Source of the DNA: Paraperlucidibaca baekdonensis
Lineage (GTDB): Bacteria > Pseudomonadota > Gammaproteobacteria > Pseudomonadales > Moraxellaceae
NCBI RefSeq assembly: GCF_003387535.1
Contig: NZ_QUNR01000001.1
Location: forward strand, 558,001-622,000
Reading direction: 5' to 3'
Length of the DNA stretch: 64,000 nt
Shown here: piece after piece, positions 60,301-64,000 of the stretch
Position numbering within the stretch: position 1 is the first letter of the stretch
How the letters are laid out: the number at the start of each line of letters is the position of its first letter
Translations under genes and position numbers: made by a program
Notes under the pieces: model-generated
What the model was told of the DNA's origin: nothing
What the model saw: the letters and a program-made list of their open reading frames with translations, nothing else
The model's database searches: none

Positions 60301-61052
60301 ACCTCATCACCTTTGAGGCCGATGACCTGATTGCGCCGAACACGCTGGTATTGCGCGATCGCCGGCTTCAGCACCTGCTTGGCGTGCACAAAGCCCAGGT
60401 CGGCGACTCACTCAAAGTCGGTGAGCTCGGCGGCCTGATGGGCCACGGCGAGCTCATCGCGCTCACGAGCGATGAGGCCACGCTACGCATTTGCCTCGAT
60501 ACGCCGCCGCCGGCAAAGCGCGATGTCATCCTCGTGTTGGCGCTGCCGCGGCCAAAAATGCTCAAGCGCATTTTGCAAATGGTGGTGACGCTGGGCGTCA
60601 GTGAGTTGGTGTTGATCAATAGCTATCGCGTGGAAAAAAGCTTTTGGCAAAGTCCGTGGCTGAGTGAGGCGGCGATGGCTGAGCAGCTGCGACTGGGTCT
60701 GGAGCAGGCGGGCGACACGGTGGCGCCGCGCGTGAGTTTGCGGCCGCGCTTTAAGCCCTTCGTGGAAGATGACTTGCCGGCGCTCATGCAGGGGCGCGAT
60801 GGCTGGGTGGCGCACCCAGTGCTACGGCAGGCTGGCGCCACGGGGCAGCCGGGCGATATCACAACCGCGCCCACACAAAGGCTCGCGCCAAGCGCCGCAC
60901 CCACCCTGCTGGCCATCGGCCCTGAGGGCGGGTTTATTGCCTACGAGGTGGAAAAACTTCAAGCGGCGGGGCTGCAATGCTGTGACCTAGGCCCGCGTAT
61001 TTTGCGCGTGGAGACTGCCGTGGCCGTGGCGCTTGGGCAGTTATTGCCCTGA
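60297..61052 (+). CDS. rsmE: 16S rRNA m3U1498 methyltransferase RsmE
   Basis: 251 aa SPOUT methylase with PUA-like N-terminus (HLLGVHKAQVGDSLKVGE) and the knot motif AIGPEGGFIAYEVEKL...LGPRILRVETAVAVALGQL. The middle (about 175-195) has an extra Thr/Ala/Pro-rich loop. Translationally coupled to waaA. Confidence 0.94.
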   Translation: MNLITFEADDLIAPNTLVLRDRRLQHLLGVHKAQVGDSLKVGELGGLMGHGELIALTSDEATLRICLDTPPPAKRDVILVLALPRPKMLKRILQMVVTLGVSELVLINSYRVEKSFWQSPWLSEAAMAEQLRLGLEQAGDTVAPRVSLRPRFKPFVEDDLPALMQGRDGWVAHPVLRQAGATGQPGDITTAPTQRLAPSAAPTLLAIGPEGGFIAYEVEKLQAAGLQCCDLGPRILRVETAVAVALGQLLP

Positions 61053-61071
61053 GCGCCAGCTGCCAAAACGT

Positions 61072-62445
61072 CTAATTAGCGCTCAGCCAGCCATTCACCG
61101 TGGCGACACTGGCCTCATCCAACTGACCGGCCAAGGCCTTCAAGCGCAGGCTATTAATCACGTAGTCATAGCGCGCGTTGGCGTAGTCGCGACTCGCCGC
61201 AAACACGCGTGTCTCGGCCTGCAAAAGCTCAACGATATTGCGCGAGCCTACCGAGTAGCCGGCTTGCGCGGCTTCGCGGGCAAGCTCTGCCGAGCGCAGC
61301 GCGCGCTGGCGGGCGGCTAAGCGTTGGCTATCGGTGCTCACCGTCATAAACGCAGTGCGCGTGGCATTAACCACTTGATGCTCCTGCGCCCGCGCCGCGG
61401 CACGAGCGGCATCGGCCTGATAGCCCGCTTGCTTAACGAGTGCGCGCGTGCGTCCGCCGGCAAATAATTCCCAGCGTGCCTCCACACCCACTGCGGTTTG
61501 GCGACCGGCTTGGAAGTTAATCGGCGAGCCGGTGGGCAATAGGCTCGGCACATCTTCGACAATATCGGAGTTGCGAATATTGCCAGTGCTGGCGTAGAGA
61601 TCGACCGATGGCAAATAGCCGGCGCGTTGCGCTTGCTTGGCTTTATCGGCGGCGCTGGCGGCAAAACGCGCGGCAATCAAGCCCGGGTTATGCTGCTTGG
61701 CGAGTGCGGCCCAGGCCTTCGAATCGTTAGGCACTGGCGTTGGTGTCGGAATGTTTTCCGGCAACGGCGACAGGTCATCGACCTCGGTGGCGAGTGCGGC
61801 GTTGAGCGTCTCACGCGCATGGGTCAGGCCAATCTCGGCACTGAGTCGCTCAGCGATCGCGGTGTCGCGCTGGGCCTCGGCCTCAACGACATCGGAGCGA
61901 GCAATCACGCCCACCTTAAACTGCGCCTCGGCTTTATCGCGCTGCTGACCGAGGGCCTTTTCCTGCGCCTGTGCCAGCGCCAGCGTGTCTTCTGCACGCA
62001 GCACATCGAAGTAAGCACTCGCCACGCCTAAAAATAAATCCTGCGTACGATTGTCGGCCTCGGCTTCTTGCTGCGAGCGTTGCGCACTAATGGCCTTGTA
62101 CTGATACCACGCATCCCAATGAAACAAAGGCTGTGTGAGACGTGCGCCCCAGGTGGTTTGGTTGTATTCGAGCTTGCCCGGCACGCTGGTTTGGCTGTTT
62201 AAGTTGAGCTCGCTATAGCTGGCCTCTGCGCCTAAGTGCGGCAGTAAAGCCGAGCGCGCAATAATCGTGGACTGGCCCGCCGCCAAGCGCTGCGCCCGCA
62301 CCGCCGCTAGGTTTGGGTCATTGACCGCGGCCAGCCGGATGGCACCCAACAAGTCGAGGGCCTGTGCCGGCATAGCAAAACAGGCCGCCACAGACAGCAA
62401 GGTAAGGCGCAGCAGATGTGACGGGCGGTGCGAGAAATGGCGCAT
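61072..62445 (-). CDS. tolC: Outer-membrane efflux channel TolC
   Basis: 457 aa. Signal peptide to about residue 29 (LLSVAACFAMPAQA), then two OEP repeats of paired coiled-coil and beta-strands; the first opens LLGAIRLAAVNDPNLAAVRAQRLA and the second PGLIAARFAASAADKAKQAQRAG. TolC trimers serve type I secretion and drug efflux. Convergent with rsmE and divergent from thiC. Confidence 0.94.
   Translation of the reverse strand: MRHFSHRPSHLLRLTLLSVAACFAMPAQALDLLGAIRLAAVNDPNLAAVRAQRLAAGQSTIIARSALLPHLGAEASYSELNLNSQTSVPGKLEYNQTTWGARLTQPLFHWDAWYQYKAISAQRSQQEAEADNRTQDLFLGVASAYFDVLRAEDTLALAQAQEKALGQQRDKAEAQFKVGVIARSDVVEAEAQRDTAIAERLSAEIGLTHARETLNAALATEVDDLSPLPENIPTPTPVPNDSKAWAALAKQHNPGLIAARFAASAADKAKQAQRAGYLPSVDLYASTGNIRNSDIVEDVPSLLPTGSPINFQAGRQTAVGVEARWELFAGGRTRALVKQAGYQADAARAAARAQEHQVVNATRTAFMTVSTDSQRLAARQRALRSAELAREAAQAGYSVGSRNIVELLQAETRVFAASRDYANARYDYVINSLRLKALAGQLDEASVATVNGWLSAN

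Positions 62446-64000
<1,555 letters not shown>

Overview
The window looks like the chromosome of a gammaproteobacterium of the Pseudomonas/Oceanospirillales kind. Three core blocks are in the order known from Pseudomonas: rpsU-yqeY-dnaG-rpoD next to tsaD-plsY-folB; lptD-surA-pdxA-rsmA-apaG-apaH with amgK-murU divergent; and rpe-gph-trpEGDC-osmC-coq7-HIT. The right third follows the Pseudomonas order glnE - ilvE - LPS core genes - waaA - tolC - thiC. Apart from two accessory stretches the DNA is GC-rich, and most operons are tightly packed with 1-8 bp start/stop overlaps.

Layout. Positions 1-3790 are one end of an integrated element: a partial Fic gene, a 636-bp gene-free stretch full of repeats, a two-gene operon (phage-replication-like winged-helix protein and a small HTH protein), and a tyrosine integrase beside the 3' end of a tRNA-Ile2(CAT) gene. 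Positions 3.9-8.5 kb hold an operon of an SRPBCC-SDR fusion, an SDR lacking the usual catalytic Tyr, a DASH cryptochrome and a renalase-like flavoprotein. A TetR regulator follows, divergent from an Fe-S/flavin dienoyl-CoA-reductase-like enzyme, then an SDR. Positions 12.2-17.2 kb are the macromolecular synthesis operon. Positions 17.3-30 kb carry tRNA, folate, phospholipid, rRNA-methylation and outer-membrane assembly genes plus the MurNAc recycling pair amgK-murU. Positions 30-37 kb carry rpe, gph, trpEGDC, osmC, coq7 and HIT. glnA (37.3 kb) has a clear sigma-54 promoter with two upstream NtrC-like sites, and glnE follows.

Positions 41.5-57.5 kb form a cell-surface glycan locus: rfbBACD (dTDP-rhamnose), ilvE, two ELM1-family proteins, a polysaccharide deacetylase, GT2, GT4, CgeB-like and RgpF-like proteins, and an AT-rich stretch (about 50.6-55.4 kb) with a WecE-type aminotransferase, an unrecognised protein and a NeuD/PglD-type acetyltransferase. 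With RfbA/RfbB supplying dTDP-4-keto-6-deoxyglucose, the last enzymes suggest a dTDP-Fuc4NAc-like sugar. No heptosyltransferase, WaaP kinase or MsbA gene is seen between ilvE and waaA. An LpxL-type acyltransferase closes the cluster. A second, complete Fic gene sits between it and waaA, inside a 28-bp direct repeat that looks like the scar of an insertion. waaA-rsmE, tolC and the start of thiC finish the window.

The best leads are the repeat-flanked fic gene, the repeat-rich non-coding region of the integrated element, the unusual LPS core gene set with two ELM1 proteins, and a G8 tract at the start of the acetyltransferase gene that could allow phase variation.
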